Assembly: GCA_902617715.1 (NCBI GenBank)
Contig: CACMXS010000004.1
Coordinates: 1 to 64,000, forward strand
DNA: 64,000 bases
Origin: an uncultured Pelagibacteraceae bacterium
GTDB lineage: Bacteria; Pseudomonadota; Alphaproteobacteria; Pelagibacterales; Pelagibacteraceae
Reading direction: 5' to 3'
Shown: positions 23,426 to 32,656 of the stretch, one piece after another
Layout of the letters: every line of letters begins with the position of its first letter
Position numbering within the stretch: position 1 is the first letter of the stretch
The notes under the pieces: generated by a model
Databases searched by the model: none
What the model was told of the DNA's origin: nothing
The model's input: only the letters and a program-made list of their open reading frames with translations
Made by a program: the position numbers and the translations under genes

Positions 23426-24864
23426 TAGGCTACTTTTGTTTTTCTTTGCTCGTTTCTTTCTAAGTAAGTTTTTATGGCCTCGGCTGCGTCTCTACCATCC
23501 TTTATAGCCCAAACAACCAATGATGCACCTCTAACTATATCTCCAGCAGCAAATACACCCTTTAAATTAGTTTCCATAGTATCAAAATTAGTTTTTAAAG
23601 TTCCCCATTTTGTTACTTGTAATTCTTTTGAATCAAATAAATGTGGTAGATCCTCAGGATCGAAACCAAGAGCCTTGATAACCATATCAGTTTTTATTTC
23701 AAATTCAGAACCTTCCTTTACCTGAGGTCTTCGCCTACCTGTATCATCAGGTTCACCTAATTGGATTTGATTTACAATTAATTTTTCTATTTTATTTGTG
23801 CCTATGAATTCTTTTGGGCTTGATAACCAAACGAATTCTACACCTTCTTCTTCAGCATTTGCAACTTCTCTTGCAGAACCTGGCATATTTTCTTTATCTC
23901 TTCTATAGAGACATTTAACTGATTTGGCTTTTTGTCTTACCGAAGTTCTAACACAATCCATTGCAGTATCTCCACCACCAATAACAACAACATCTTTTCC
24001 TTCAGCATTCAAAATTCCTTTGTCAAATAATTCTACTTTATCTCCTAATCCTTTTTTATTTGAAGCTGTTAAAAATTCCATTGCTGGAAAAATATTTTCT
24101 AAATCATTTCCTGGTAAGTTAATTTCTCTTGGTTTGTATACTCCGGTTGCAATCAAAATTGCATCATGCTTTTTTCTTAATTGTTCTAAATTAGCATCTT
24201 TACCAACTTCAAAGTTTTGTACAAATTCAATGCCTCCATCTTTTAGAAGTTTAGTTCGTCTTTCGACCACATATTTCTCTAGTTTAAAATTTGGAATACC
24301 ATAAATTAATAATCCTCCAGCACGATCATATCGATCATAAACCGTTATTTTATATCCATTCTTTCTTAGTTGTTCAGCTGCTGCTAAACCTGCTGGACCT
24401 GCTCCAATAATACCAACGCTTTGTTCCTTTTCATATTTAATCTCGATCGGTTTAACCCAGCCTTTTTCCCAAGCATTATCAGTTATATATTTTTCCATTG
24501 ATCCAATGGTTACTGTCCCATGCCCTGACTGTTCAATAACACAATTTCCTTCACAAAGACGATCTTGTGGGCATATTCTTCCACAGACTTCGGGCATATT
24601 ATTTGTACTTTGAGATAACTCGTAGGCTTCTTGTAATCTTCCCTCTGCTGTTAATTTTAGCCAATCAGGAATATTATTGCTAAGAGGACAGTGAACTTGG
24701 CAAAATGGAACCCCACATTGTGAACATCTGCTTGACTGTTCTTCTGCCTTTTGTTTAATAAAATCATCATAAATTTCATTAAAATCTTCTCTTCTATTAG
24801 CCACATCTCTTTTAGGTGGAGTTTGTTGACCTATTTTTACAAATTTTAGCATTTTATCAGTCAT
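23425..24864 (-). CDS. gltD: Glutamate synthase (NADPH) small subunit
   Basis: Supplies electrons from NADPH to GltB. 479 residues. N-terminal Fe-S ligands are CSQCGVPFCQVHC (about 45-57) with CGRICPQDRLCEGNC further on. The FAD site is IIGAGPAGLAAAEQL and the NADPH site VVIGGGDTAMDC. The C-terminal FAD contact is FAAGDIVRG. First gene of the gltD-gltB unit; upstream lie a TATAAT -10 and a palindromic operator candidate. Confidence 0.98.
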   Translation of the reverse strand: MTDKMLKFVKIGQQTPPKRDVANRREDFNEIYDDFIKQKAEEQSSRCSQCGVPFCQVHCPLSNNIPDWLKLTAEGRLQEAYELSQSTNNMPEVCGRICPQDRLCEGNCVIEQSGHGTVTIGSMEKYITDNAWEKGWVKPIEIKYEKEQSVGIIGAGPAGLAAAEQLRKNGYKITVYDRYDRAGGLLIYGIPNFKLEKYVVERRTKLLKDGGIEFVQNFEVGKDANLEQLRKKHDAILIATGVYKPREINLPGNDLENIFPAMEFLTASNKKGLGDKVELFDKGILNAEGKDVVVIGGGDTAMDCVRTSVRQKAKSVKCLYRRDKENMPGSAREVANAEEEGVEFVWLSSPKEFIGTNKIEKLIVNQIQLGEPDDTGRRRPQVKEGSEFEIKTDMVIKALGFDPEDLPHLFDSKELQVTKWGTLKTNFDTMETNLKGVFAAGDIVRGASLVVWAIKDGRDAAEAIKTYLERNEQRKTKVA

Positions 24865-24885
24865 AATTTTTTAGAATCGGGTTAA

Positions 24886-24891
24886 ATTATA
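24886..24891 (-). promoter_or_regulatory. -10 element of gltD-gltB
   Basis: A perfect TATAAT on the minus strand, 22 bases before the gltD start codon. At 16-18 bases upstream only a poor -35 match is present, which suggests that the promoter needs an activator. Confidence 0.55.
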
Positions 24892-24919
24892 CATTGTTTT
24901 TTATAGTAAAAGAAATATT

Positions 24920-24940
24920 TAGGTCAGTATATATGACCTA
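24920..24940. promoter_or_regulatory. Palindromic operator candidate upstream of gltD
   Basis: TAGGTCA, 7-base spacer, TGACCTA: a perfect 7-base inverted repeat centred near 24930, about 50 bases upstream of the predicted gltD transcription start. The position suits an activator such as an Lrp/AsnC-type or GntR-type regulator. It also lies 107 bases before uppP on the other strand, so it could serve both. Confidence 0.5.
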
Positions 24941-25046
24941 TATTTAATTAAAATGGGCTTAAAATAAAGATATTTTAATTTTTGCATACCTAATATGATT
25001 AAATCGAATTGTTTTAAAAGGATATTTTTTAAGTTACGAAACACAT

Positions 25047-25814
25047 ATGTTTCAAGATTTTATAGAAATTCTTATTTTATCTGCAATTCAAGGAATATCA
25101 GAATTTTTACCAATAAGTTCTTCAGCTCACTTAATTATAGTTTCTAGCCTATACGATCTAAAAACAAGTTCACTATTAATAGACATAAGCTTACATTTGG
25201 GATCTTTGTTTGCAATAATTTTTTTTTTTAGAAAAGATTTATTTGATCTCAAAAATAATCAAAAATTATTAAAGCTAATCATAATTGGTTCAACGCCACT
25301 CATAGTTTTTGGATACATACTATATTCAACTGAATTAATTCATCTTTTGAGAAACATTGAAGTTATAGCTTGGACAACATTATTATTTGGAATTATTTTA
25401 TATTTTGCTGATCAAAGAAAAATTGATCAAAATATTTCATCAAACCTCAATGTTAGATCTATTATAATTATTGGATTGTTTCAAATTCTTGCATTAATAC
25501 CTGGTGTCAGCAGAGCAGGTATTACTATGACAGCTGCAAGATTTTTAAAGTTTAATAGAGTAGACTCTGGTAAAATTTCATTTTTACTTTCTATCCCTGC
25601 ACTGGCTGGAGCAAGTTTTCTTGGATTAAAAGATATAAACAATGAATCTTTAGAAATAAATATTTTAGTAATCATCGCTGTAGTTTTGTCTTTTCTATTT
25701 TCTTATATGACGGTAAAATTTTTTTTGAATTATATAAATAGATTTTCTTTAAATATTTTTGTAATCTATAGATTAATAATTGCTATTATTTTGTTAATGA
25801 TAATTTATTTATAA
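25047..25814 (+). CDS. uppP: Undecaprenyl-diphosphatase (BacA/UppP)
   Basis: Inner-membrane phosphatase that recycles undecaprenyl pyrophosphate for peptidoglycan and surface-glycan synthesis. 255 residues, about eight hydrophobic segments. The catalytic regions are both present: SEFLPISSSAHL (18-29) with its conserved Glu and Ser cluster, and PGVSRAGITM around 155-164. AAAGGAT a little upstream can act as ribosome-binding site. Divergent from gltD; its end overlaps the convergent permease gene by 10 bases. Confidence 0.96.
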   Translation: MFQDFIEILILSAIQGISEFLPISSSAHLIIVSSLYDLKTSSLLIDISLHLGSLFAIIFFFRKDLFDLKNNQKLLKLIIIGSTPLIVFGYILYSTELIHLLRNIEVIAWTTLLFGIILYFADQRKIDQNISSNLNVRSIIIIGLFQILALIPGVSRAGITMTAARFLKFNRVDSGKISFLLSIPALAGASFLGLKDINNESLEINILVIIAVVLSFLFSYMTVKFFLNYINRFSLNIFVIYRLIIAIILLMIIYL

Positions 25815-26701
25815 GTTGATCTTTTTATCAAAGGCAGTAATTGAGAAAGTAAAACTCCACATAATATAAAAAAACATCCTAACAAATTATTTATTCCTAA
25901 TACTTGATTTAACAGAAACCAAGCTGCAATAGTTGCAAAAACACCCTCTAATGAAAAAATGATTGCTGCTGGAGCAGGTGTTATATTTTTTTGAGCATAA
26001 ATTTGTAAAACAAAAGCAAACCCGCCTGAAAGAATTCCTGCATATAAAATTGAATCTAATTCATTTAAAATATTTTTAATTATGAATTCTTCGTAAATTA
26101 ATCCTATCACAAAAGAAAATAAAGCTACCAATAAAGTTTGGATTGCACCTAAGGTTAAAGGTAAATTATATTTAGTGATAATCATTCCAGTAAAAATTAT
26201 ATGTGTACTCCAAAACAAAGCACCAAATATTACAAGAGTGTCCCCAAGTCTTACTGTAGCATCGTAAAAATTTGTAAGAAGATAGCCACCAATTAGACAT
26301 AAAACAACAGAAGGCCACACACTCCAATGTATTGATTTTTTTTTAAATATAAAAATTATTATTGGTACCATGGGAACATAGAAAATTGTAAAAAATGCTG
26401 CATTCGCCACATCTGTATAAAGAAGAGCAACCTGTTGTAACGCAGAACCTAAAAAAAGTGACAAACCAATTAGAAAAGATAGAACAATAAATGTTTTCAA
26501 ATCTAATTTAAACTCTGATTTAAACTTTTTTACTTCAAATAAGAAAGCAAGAGGAACAATGGCTAAAAATCCTACGAAAAATCTTACAGCATTAAAAGTA
26601 AACGGACCTATATCATCCATGCCTGTATCTTGTGCAATAAATGTAGTTCCCCAAATGAATGTGCACAATAATGCGCTCAATAGTGAAACGGTTTTTGACA
26701 T
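25805..26701 (-). CDS. EamA/DMT-superfamily permease
   Basis: A 298-residue membrane protein with about ten hydrophobic segments in two EamA repeats (about 5-140 and 155-290). CTFIWGTTFIAQDTG (about 12-26) is a usual EamA start. Members export or import small metabolites such as amino acids and purines; the substrate cannot be predicted. It lies 5 bases downstream of aceF on the same strand and is probably co-transcribed with aceE-aceF, although no functional link is evident. Confidence 0.88.
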   Translation of the reverse strand: MSKTVSLLSALLCTFIWGTTFIAQDTGMDDIGPFTFNAVRFFVGFLAIVPLAFLFEVKKFKSEFKLDLKTFIVLSFLIGLSLFLGSALQQVALLYTDVANAAFFTIFYVPMVPIIIFIFKKKSIHWSVWPSVVLCLIGGYLLTNFYDATVRLGDTLVIFGALFWSTHIIFTGMIITKYNLPLTLGAIQTLLVALFSFVIGLIYEEFIIKNILNELDSILYAGILSGGFAFVLQIYAQKNITPAPAAIIFSLEGVFATIAAWFLLNQVLGINNLLGCFFILCGVLLSQLLPLIKRSTYK

Positions 26702-26706
26702 ATGCT

Positions 26707-27966
26707 TTAGACTGCTAGCTTATAAGCAAAATTTTTACCTAAATTTTCTTTTAATTCATTATTAAAACGAGCTGCTTCTGCCCCATCAATAATTCTGTGA
26801 TCGTAAGATAATGATAAAGGGAGCATCGTTCTTGTTACAAATTTACCATCTAAAAAAACTTGTTTTTTTTCAGACCTTCCAACTCCTAAAATTGCAACTT
26901 CAGGATAGTTTATAATTGGTGTGAAAAATGATCCACCAATTCCACCTAAACTTGTTATAGTCATAGATCCACCAAACAACTCTTTTTTATCGATTTTAAG
27001 ATTTCTACATTGATCACTTAGATTTTTTAGCTCGGAACTTATTAAATTTATATTTTTATTATCTGCATTTCTAAGTTTTGGAACCATTAAACCATGCGGA
27101 GTATCCACAGCTATCCCAATATGATAATATTTTTTAACAGTCATTTTTCCTTCATCTATTTCATCAATAGAACTATTAAAATTTGGAAACTTTTTTAATG
27201 ATGCTGTCAAAGCTTTAACTATAAAGGCTAAAGGTGTTATTTTTTTCTTTTCGCCTGTATAAATATCAGTCAATGATTTTCTAAATTCTTCAAGCTCTGT
27301 TATGTCTGCCTCATCATGATTAGTGACATGGGGAATGTTCGTCCACGAATTCATTAGATATTTGGATGATAGTTTTTTTACTCTTGGTATATCTTTGATT
27401 TCTACTTCTCCAAATTCAGAATGGGTGTAATCTTGTTTTATCCTTTCATTATTTTTAGTTTTATCGTTTGATGTATTATTTGACCTTGATGCAACAAACA
27501 ACTTAACATCACTCTCAATAACTCTACCTTTTCTTTCACTCCCAACAATTTGGTTAATATCAACGCCAAGTTCTCTTGCAAATTTTCTTACTTTCGGACT
27601 TGCTGATGAAATATTTGTAACTTTATTTTGATGTGTTGTGATCTCATTAATTTCAGATTTTATTGCCTGAACTTTCTTAAATTCTTTTTCAATTATTGGT
27701 TTTTTATGAACCTTTTCTTGAATAGATGAATTATTTTCTAATGTTAGTATTAAATCACCTTCCGAAACTTTATCTCCAACTTTTAATTTTAATGTTTTAA
27801 TTTTGCCATTTAGATTTGATGGAATTTCTACACTTGATTTGTCACTTTCTATTGTTATCAAAGGATCATTTTTTTTTAATGTTTGGCCTTCTGAAACTAA
27901 AACTTCTATCACTTCGACATCTTTGAAATCTCCAATATTAGGTACTTTTATTTCAGTTTCTGACAT
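26707..27966 (-). CDS. aceF: Pyruvate dehydrogenase E2, dihydrolipoyl acetyltransferase
   Basis: Core subunit of the pyruvate dehydrogenase complex. 419 residues: one lipoyl domain (1-78) with lipoyl Lys43 in IESDKSSVEIPS, an E1/E3-binding domain about 122-160 (SPKVRKFARELGVDINQIVG), and the acetyltransferase domain with DHRIIDG near the C-terminus. One lipoyl domain is fewer than the three of E. coli AceF, but AceE here carries another. The ATG overlaps the aceE stop by one base. No lpd (E3) gene is in the window. Confidence 0.95.
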   Translation of the reverse strand: MSETEIKVPNIGDFKDVEVIEVLVSEGQTLKKNDPLITIESDKSSVEIPSNLNGKIKTLKLKVGDKVSEGDLILTLENNSSIQEKVHKKPIIEKEFKKVQAIKSEINEITTHQNKVTNISSASPKVRKFARELGVDINQIVGSERKGRVIESDVKLFVASRSNNTSNDKTKNNERIKQDYTHSEFGEVEIKDIPRVKKLSSKYLMNSWTNIPHVTNHDEADITELEEFRKSLTDIYTGEKKKITPLAFIVKALTASLKKFPNFNSSIDEIDEGKMTVKKYYHIGIAVDTPHGLMVPKLRNADNKNINLISSELKNLSDQCRNLKIDKKELFGGSMTITSLGGIGGSFFTPIINYPEVAILGVGRSEKKQVFLDGKFVTRTMLPLSLSYDHRIIDGAEAARFNNELKENLGKNFAYKLAV

Positions 27967-30900
27967 TATAATTTGGTTGGCATTGGTTTAGTTGGATCAA
28001 TTTTATATTTTTTGATGGCATCTTTTGCAAATTTAGATGCAATTAGTTGTTCTTTGGCCAGTACACTTAGGCCATAAGAAACAACATGTTCTTTATCAAC
28101 TTCAAAAAAATTTCTTAAATTTTTCCTAGTATCACTTCGCCCGAATCCATCTGTTCCTAGTGAATAAAAACTTTTATTTACATAAGGTCTAATTTGATCA
28201 GAATTCATTCTCATATAATCAGAAGCAGCTAGAATAGGTCCCTCGGTTTTACCTAAACACTTTTCAACGTAAGATTTTTTTGGTTCTTTATCTGGGTTTA
28301 AAAGATTGTATCTTTCCACCTCCAAACCATCTTTTCTTAATTCATTAAAACTTGTCACACTCCATATTTCACTATCTATTTGATAATCTTTTTGTAAAAT
28401 TTCTGCACCCTTAATCATTTCCCTTAAAATTGTGCCAGAACCTAAAAATTGAATTTTAGTTTTTTTGTATTTATTAAATTCCTTAATTTTATACATTCCT
28501 TTTAAAATTCCTTCCTCACAATATTTATCTTTTGGCATCTCAGGATGAGGATAATTTTCATTCATAGTTGTAATGTAGTAAAAAACATTTTCATTTTTTT
28601 CATGCATCCTTTTTAATCCTTCTCTAAAAATAACTGCCAACTCATAGTGAAAAGTAGGATCGTATGATACACAATTTGGAATAGTTGAGGCCATAAGATG
28701 ACTGTGACCATCTTGATGTTGCAAACCTTCTCCTGCTAAAGTCGTTCTTCCAGCTGTGGCACCAATTAAAAATCCTCTAGACTGACTGTCTGCACCTGCC
28801 CAAGCAAAATCTCCAATTCTTTGAAATCCAAACATTGAGTAGAAAAGATAAATAGGTATCATTTCGATATCATGGTTCGTGTATGAGGTTCCAGCTGCAA
28901 TCCAAGACGACATCGCTCCAGCTTCTGTAATACCTTCCTCCAATACTTGTCCACTTTTTTCTTCTCTGTATGAGCTTAATTGTGCAGAGTCCTCAGGTTC
29001 ATATTTTTGACCTTCATGAGCATATATTCCAACTTTTTGGAAAAAACCCTCCATACCAAATGTCCTCGCTTCATCTGGAATAATTGGTACCAATCTCGGC
29101 GCAACATTTTTATCTCGTAAAAGATTTGTTAACATTCTCACTAAAGCCATAGTGGTGGACATCTCTTTCTGACCTGTTGAAGCTTTCATATTGTCAAAAA
29201 TATCTTTTGGAGGAGCTTTGATCGGTTTTGCAAAAGTAGTTCTTTCTGGAATAAAACCACCCAACTGAAGTCTTCTCTCTTTAATATATTTTATTTCGGG
29301 TGAATTTTGATCAGGTTTATAATATTCAATATTTTTAACCTGCTGATCAGTTAAGGGAACGTCAAATCTATCTCTATAATACATTAGATCATCAACATCT
29401 AATTTCTTAGTCTGGTGTGTGGTGTTAACACTTTCTCCACTTTTTCCCATTCCGTATCCTTTAATGGTCTTAGCAATAACAACTGTTGGGCTCCCAATAT
29501 TTTTAGATGCCTTGTCATAAGCAGCAAAAACTTTATGAGGATCATGACCGCCTCTATTTAGTCTCCAAATATCCTTGTCTGAAAGGCTTGAAACTAATTC
29601 TTTAGTTTCTTGATATTTTCCAAAAAATTTTTCTCTTACATAGGATCCATTTCTTGCTTTCATTGCTTGGTATTCACCATCAACTGTTTCATTCATTGTT
29701 TTTACTAAGTGGCCTGTTTTATCATTTGCCAATAATTGATCCCAATAAGAACCCCATATAACTTTAATAACATTCCATCCTGCTCCCCTAAAAATTCCTT
29801 CTAATTCTTGAATTATTTTACCATTACCTCGCACAGGTCCATCCAATCTTTGAAGATTACAATTAACAACAAATATTAAATTATCTAATTTTTCTCTTGC
29901 TGCTAAGCCAATTGCACCTAAAGATTCTGGTTCATCCATTTCTCCGTCACCTAAAAATGCCCAAACTTTTCTACCCTCATCTTTAATCAAGCCTCTGTTT
30001 ATTAAATACTTCATGTATCTAGCTTGATAAATTGCCAACATTGGTCCTAATCCCATTGATACAGTTGGAAACTGCCAAAACTTTGGCATCAACCAAGGAT
30101 GTGGATATGAAGACAGACCACCAGGATTAACTTCTTGTCTAAAACTATCTAATTGTTTTTCATTTAATCTTCCTTCAAGAAAAGCTCTTGCATACATACC
30201 AGGAGCACTGTGACCTTGAAAATAAACTAAATCACCTCCAAATTTATTATTTTTAGCCCTCCAAAAATGATTCATCCCAACATCATAAAGAGTTGCTGCA
30301 GAGGCAAAAGTTCCAATGTGTCCACCAAGTTCAGGAAATTTTTTATTAGCTCTCACCACCATTGCCGCAGCATTCCATCTTATTAAGGATCTTATTCTTC
30401 TTTCTATATTTTGATCACCATTAGATTTTTTTTCCTCACTTACAGGAATTGTATTTATATATGGTGTATTTTGTGTATATGGAATATTCGCTCCTTCCAT
30501 ATAAGCTTTATTAATCAATTCTTTAATAAGATAATGAGCCCTTTGATTTCCATCTTTTTTGATGACATCTGAAAGAGACTCAAGCCACTCATTTGTTTCT
30601 AATGGATCAATATCTCCTTTACTAACAACCTGAATTATTTCCTTTTTTTCTTTTTCAATATTTTGAGTTGATTGTTTTTTTTCCTCATTTTTTTTTAAAG
30701 AATTTTCTGCTTCTTGAATCAAGTTTTCGGTGTTTTTTGGAACGTCCTGATGTAAGGAAGATTTTTGACTAGAACTTGTTAAATTTAATATTATATCACC
30801 TTTTGAAACCTTATCTCCAACTTTTACTTCTATAGACTCTATTTTTCCTGAAAATATTGATGGTACTTCAACACTAGATTTGTCACTTTCTATTGTAATA

Positions 30901-31004
30901 ACTGGATCATCTTTTTTAACTTCTTGTCCCTCTTTGACAAGCAATTCAATTACTTCAACATTTTCAAAATCACCTATGTCAGGAACTAATAATTTTTCAG
31001 TCAT
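27966..31004 (-). CDS. aceE: Pyruvate dehydrogenase E1 (AceE type) with N-terminal lipoyl domain
   Basis: Homodimeric-type E1 that decarboxylates pyruvate on thiamine diphosphate. The whole protein is 1012 residues; standard AceE is about 890. The extra part is a lipoyl domain at 1-78, with the lipoylation signature IESDKSSVEVPS (Lys42), nearly the same as that of AceF, plus a charged Lys/Glu/Gln linker (about 79-130). The E1 proper follows: NAAAMVVRANKKFPELGGHI, the ThDP motif GDGEMDEPES ending in VVNCNLQRLDGPVRGN, and the C-terminal AceE motifs. The frame is continuous and the start is at the lipoyl domain. Alphaproteobacterial PdhB (E1-beta) carries a lipoyl domain, but on AceE it is uncommon. 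Confidence 0.96.
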   Translation of the reverse strand: MTEKLLVPDIGDFENVEVIELLVKEGQEVKKDDPVITIESDKSSVEVPSIFSGKIESIEVKVGDKVSKGDIILNLTSSSQKSSLHQDVPKNTENLIQEAENSLKKNEEKKQSTQNIEKEKKEIIQVVSKGDIDPLETNEWLESLSDVIKKDGNQRAHYLIKELINKAYMEGANIPYTQNTPYINTIPVSEEKKSNGDQNIERRIRSLIRWNAAAMVVRANKKFPELGGHIGTFASAATLYDVGMNHFWRAKNNKFGGDLVYFQGHSAPGMYARAFLEGRLNEKQLDSFRQEVNPGGLSSYPHPWLMPKFWQFPTVSMGLGPMLAIYQARYMKYLINRGLIKDEGRKVWAFLGDGEMDEPESLGAIGLAAREKLDNLIFVVNCNLQRLDGPVRGNGKIIQELEGIFRGAGWNVIKVIWGSYWDQLLANDKTGHLVKTMNETVDGEYQAMKARNGSYVREKFFGKYQETKELVSSLSDKDIWRLNRGGHDPHKVFAAYDKASKNIGSPTVVIAKTIKGYGMGKSGESVNTTHQTKKLDVDDLMYYRDRFDVPLTDQQVKNIEYYKPDQNSPEIKYIKERRLQLGGFIPERTTFAKPIKAPPKDIFDNMKASTGQKEMSTTMALVRMLTNLLRDKNVAPRLVPIIPDEARTFGMEGFFQKVGIYAHEGQKYEPEDSAQLSSYREEKSGQVLEEGITEAGAMSSWIAAGTSYTNHDIEMIPIYLFYSMFGFQRIGDFAWAGADSQSRGFLIGATAGRTTLAGEGLQHQDGHSHLMASTIPNCVSYDPTFHYELAVIFREGLKRMHEKNENVFYYITTMNENYPHPEMPKDKYCEEGILKGMYKIKEFNKYKKTKIQFLGSGTILREMIKGAEILQKDYQIDSEIWSVTSFNELRKDGLEVERYNLLNPDKEPKKSYVEKCLGKTEGPILAASDYMRMNSDQIRPYVNKSFYSLGTDGFGRSDTRKNLRNFFEVDKEHVVSYGLSVLAKEQLIASKFAKDAIKKYKIDPTKPMPTKL

Positions 31005-31083
31005 TTTTTATGTCTTATACACTATAAAAAGTTGTTAATTGCAAATCTTAACACATTCTGCTCAATTTTTTGACACTCTTTAC

Positions 31084-31215
31084 ATGTATGCTTCAAAAAT
31101 GATTAAAAAGTTATTAAAATCACTCATTCAGCCAAAAGTGCGCACTTATATAGATGCTAAAATATGGATACAAAAAATTTTATTAGAGGAAAAATATGGA
31201 AAGATTAATTCTTAA
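31084..31215 (+). CDS. Candidate 43-residue small protein, unknown
   Basis: An open frame between the divergent aceE start and the end of the thiolase gene, overlapping the latter by 11 bases. The product is basic and aliphatic with a Lys/Leu/Ile-rich first half and a plausible amphipathic helix ([20 protein letters not shown]). A second Met at codon 6 is possible. TTGACA lies at 31070-31075 but without a fitting -10, and there is no clear ribosome site. It may be a chance frame. Nothing recognisable in it. Confidence 0.25.
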   Translation: MYASKMIKKLLKSLIQPKVRTYIDAKIWIQKILLEEKYGKINS

Positions 31216-32386
31216 TTCTCTCAACACATAAAGCGACACCCATCCCCCCGCCTATACATAGTGTTGCGCAACCTTTATCTTTTTTTTGTCTTTTCATTTC
31301 ATGCAACAAAGTTACAAGTATTCTTGCACCAGAAGCACCTATAGGATGTCCAAGAGCAATAGCACCACCATTAACATTAACTTTTTTTTCATCAATACCT
31401 AATTCACGAATTACTGCAATGCTTTGAGCGGCAAAAGCCTCATTAATTTCAAATAAATCAATTTCATCTAAACTCCATTTTGCTTTTTTAATTGCCTTAC
31501 GAACAGCTCCAATGGGTCCCAGACCCATTAAAGATGGATCAACTCCAACTGACGACCATGATACAATTTTAGCTAGTGGTTCAATTTGTTTTTTTTCTGC
31601 CTCTTCTAATGAAGTTAATAATAAAGCTGCAGCTCCATCATTGATACCTGAGGAATTTCCTGGAGTGACAGTTCCATTATTCTGAAAAACAGTTTTTAAT
31701 TTCTCTAAATCAGACATTTTTAAACCTTTTCTTGGATGCTCATCAAGAGCTAAGATATTTCCATTATGATTTACTTTTATCATCTCCTCATTAAATTTAT
31801 TATTAGTTATAGCTAACTCTGTTTTTTTTTGAGAGTTGAATGCAAACTCATCTTGTTCTTTTCTTGATATATTAAATTTTTTAGCAACATTTTCTGCTGT
31901 AACACCCATATGATAATTATTAAATGCGTCCATCAATCCATCATTAACCATTGTATCTAACAATTCATTCTCTGAGATTTTTTTTTTATCTCTATAAAAG
32001 ATTGAATGAGGAGATATAGACATATTTTCTTGACCACCTGAAATTACATTTTTTGCTTCTCCCAACTTGATTGATTGATAACCTAATATCACTGCTCTCA
32101 ATCCTGACCCACACACTTGATTAACTATATAAGCAGGTTTTGAAATTGGTATTCCGGCATTTAATGAAGCTTGTCTTGCTGGATTCTGGCCTGTGCCTGC
32201 GGTTAATACCTGACCCATTATTACTTCATCGATGTCCTCTTTATCAAAATTCTGTATTTTTAAAACTTCTTTTATTACTATAGATCCAAGTTGATCAGAT
32301 CTTATTTCTTTTAATGAACCCTTGTAAGTACCTATAGGTGTTCTAATTGCACTTACAATTACTACATCTTTTGATTTATCATCCAT
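31205..32386 (-). CDS. Acetyl-CoA C-acetyltransferase (thiolase)
   Basis: Condenses two acetyl-CoA to acetoacetyl-CoA or runs the reverse reaction. 393 residues, typical. The nucleophile is Cys92 in [30 protein letters not shown] (His) and the final Cys in [11 protein letters not shown] complete the active site. It resembles the biosynthetic PhaA/AtoB type. It stands alone on the minus strand with no beta-oxidation or PHB gene beside it; an AMP-dependent acyl-CoA ligase lies about 5 kb away. Confidence 0.93.
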   Translation of the reverse strand: MDDKSKDVVIVSAIRTPIGTYKGSLKEIRSDQLGSIVIKEVLKIQNFDKEDIDEVIMGQVLTAGTGQNPARQASLNAGIPISKPAYIVNQVCGSGLRAVILGYQSIKLGEAKNVISGGQENMSISPHSIFYRDKKKISENELLDTMVNDGLMDAFNNYHMGVTAENVAKKFNISRKEQDEFAFNSQKKTELAITNNKFNEEMIKVNHNGNILALDEHPRKGLKMSDLEKLKTVFQNNGTVTPGNSSGINDGAAALLLTSLEEAEKKQIEPLAKIVSWSSVGVDPSLMGLGPIGAVRKAIKKAKWSLDEIDLFEINEAFAAQSIAVIRELGIDEKKVNVNGGAIALGHPIGASGARILVTLLHEMKRQKKDKGCATLCIGGGMGVALCVERIKN

Positions 32387-32459
32387 AAAATTTTCAGTTT
32401 GTCTTATAGCTAAAATACACTAAAAGTTGATATACTGTAATTAAATAAAAATTAATATT

Positions 32460-32536
32460 GCGCCTGTAGCTCAACTGGATAGAGCGCTTGGCTACGGACC
32501 AGGAGGTTCTGGGTTCGACTCCTAGCAGGCGCACCA
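32460..32536 (+). tRNA. tRNA-Arg(ACG)
   Basis: 77-base gene with encoded CCA. The acceptor GCGCCTG pairs with CAGGCGC, discriminator A. The anticodon arm CTTGGCTACGGACCAGG gives anticodon ACG (A34 presumably edited to inosine by TadA). The T-arm contains GGTTCGACTCC. A small membrane-protein frame starts 16 bases downstream. Confidence 0.97.
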
Positions 32537-32551
32537 TAATTAGGATTTAAT

Positions 32552-32650
32552 ATGTTAAAATGGTTAATTAATTCATCTCTTCAAATGTCAGTAATATATT
32601 TCTTTATTATAATTTTTATTATTTTAATATTTTTAACTGTTGTACTATAA
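32552..32650 (+). CDS. Candidate 32-residue single-span membrane protein
   Basis: A short frame between tRNA-Arg and the thioesterase gene. After a short N-terminus (MLKWLINSSLQMS) the product is almost wholly Ile/Phe/Leu/Val, one transmembrane helix (about residues 13-32). TAGGA at the expected distance upstream can act as ribosome site. Its stop is 6 bases before the next ATG, which suggests translation coupling. I know no family for it. AT-rich DNA easily yields hydrophobic frames, so it could be spurious. Confidence 0.42.
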   Translation: MLKWLINSSLQMSVIYFFIIIFIILIFLTVVL

Positions 32651-32656
32651 AAAATA

